Below are positions 38,256-38,765 of a stretch of DNA of 38,765 nt, one piece after another. This DNA comes from an uncultured Clostridia bacterium (GTDB taxonomy: Bacteria; Bacillota; Clostridia; Christensenellales; Aristaeellaceae). The stretch is from positions 1-38,765 of the forward strand of contig CAKURR010000021.1 in NCBI GenBank assembly GCA_934675735.1, given 5' to 3'. The notes under the pieces were generated by a model. It worked only from the letters and a program-made list of their open reading frames with translations, made no database searches and had not been told where the DNA came from. A program made the position numbers and the translations under genes. How positions within the stretch are numbered: position 1 is the stretch's first letter; each line of letters starts with the position of its first letter.

Positions 38256-38765
38256 TCAATACACGGTGTTGTTCGGGTCGAGGTATTCATCCACATTGCT
38301 GCGGTCGACAATCGTCGTCGGGATGACCAGAACCGGCTCAACCGTCTCGCCCTTGAGCACGGAAACCGCCATATCCACGGCCTGACGCACCATCAGCGGG
38401 CTGTACAGCGCGGAGCAGATGTTGATGGATTCGTTTTCCTTGATAATCTTGAAGTATTCCTGGCATCCGCCGCCGCCGGTGATGACCTTGATATCGGTGC
38501 GGCCCGCGTCCTCAATCGCCTGCAGCACGCCGATGGAGGTCTCGTCATCCAGGCTGTAAACCGCGTCAATCTGCTTGTTCGCCGCGAGGATGTCGGTGAA
38601 ATCCTTCAGGCCGTCCTCACGGGTGAAGGCGGTCGCGTATTCGATGATGTTCATGTCCGGCGCGATTTCCTTCATCGTGTCGGTGAAGCCCTTCATGCGC
38701 AGCTCGGAAACGCTGCCGCTGGTCGGAACCGGAAGCGCCACGACGGTGCCGGTGGTGCCGATCTT
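38256..38765 (-). CDS. Sugar ABC transporter substrate-binding protein (5' end cut)
   Basis: The last 169 residues of a periplasmic-binding-protein-like fold (RbsB type, PF13407-like). The frame remains open to the right window edge. Segments in family order: MALPVPTSGSVSELRMKGFTD, YATAFTREDGLKDFTDILAAN, IDAVYSLDDETSIGVLQAIEDAG, DIKVITGGGGCQEYFKII, and MVRQAVDMAVSVLKGE near the end. Expected to be a lipoprotein, but the signal peptide is outside the window. It is the first gene of the transporter operon in view. Ligand is unknown. Confidence 0.9.
   Translation of the reverse strand, partial: KIGTTGTVVALPVPTSGSVSELRMKGFTDTMKEIAPDMNIIEYATAFTREDGLKDFTDILAANKQIDAVYSLDDETSIGVLQAIEDAGRTDIKVITGGGGCQEYFKIIKENESINICSALYSPLMVRQAVDMAVSVLKGETVEPVLVIPTTIVDRSNVDEYLDPNNTVY

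Noticed and set aside
1..38765. tRNA or rRNA genes, insertion sequences or prophage genes
   Set aside because: No tRNA-like cloverleaf ends, rRNA segments, transposase or integrase motifs were recognised by eye in any gap; a tRNAscan or profile search would settle it.

Overview
The window reads as a stretch of chromosome from a GC-rich, endospore-forming member of the Clostridia (Bacillota), probably an anaerobe. The evidence is the pair spoIIGA-sigE, both dipicolinate synthase subunits (dpaA, dpaB), RNase J, a YlbF-family protein, ScpA/ScpB, a tRNA-Cys T-box, strong GGAGG ribosome binding sites and sigma-A type promoters. No species can be named from this alone. No rRNA, tRNA, CRISPR array, prophage or transposase gene was found.

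Layout. (1) 1-9529, minus strand: housekeeping genes in the order ftsK/spoIIIE, hisS, rseC-trxA, rnj, ylbF-like, mltG (cut by the left edge). (2) 9712-15965, minus: a secreted protein, dpaA-dpaB, a HEPN/MNT toxin-antitoxin pair, mscL, and an M50 protease-scpA-scpB operon. (3) 16295-22994, minus: a large EAL/GGDEF c-di-GMP protein, the spoIIGA-sigE operon, and cysE-cysS under a T-box. (4) 23419-27513: a 42-residue membrane protein with its own promoter and terminator (plus), dnaK (minus), then an ECF sigma factor and a membrane-anchored putative regulator (plus). (5) 27680-29201, minus: a CmpB-like membrane protein and a small unknown gene. (6) 29378-32637, plus: tetR, a radical SAM/SPASM protein and metK, the last two only 2 bases apart. 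(7) 32749-38765, minus: a sugar ABC transporter (binding protein cut by the right edge, ATPase, permease) followed by an oxidoreductase, a TIM-barrel isomerase and a second oxidoreductase, which looks like import plus redox catabolism of a sugar, polyol or glycoside.

How parts work together. SpoIIGA activates pro-sigma-E in the mother cell, DpaA/DpaB make the spore-core dipicolinate, and the FtsK/SpoIIIE translocase moves DNA at division or sporulation septa. CysE and CysS share a tRNA-Cys sensor, so cysteine supply and charging respond to uncharged tRNA. MetK supplies the co-substrate of the radical SAM enzyme encoded just ahead of it.

The most unusual signal is non-coding: a family of intergenic elements built from nested hairpins. 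Three copies of about 165-170 bp (4449-4614, 15993-16158, 25717-25886) each have two inverted half-units around a variable central hairpin, and five single half-units lie elsewhere. Stem sequences change between copies while pairing is kept.
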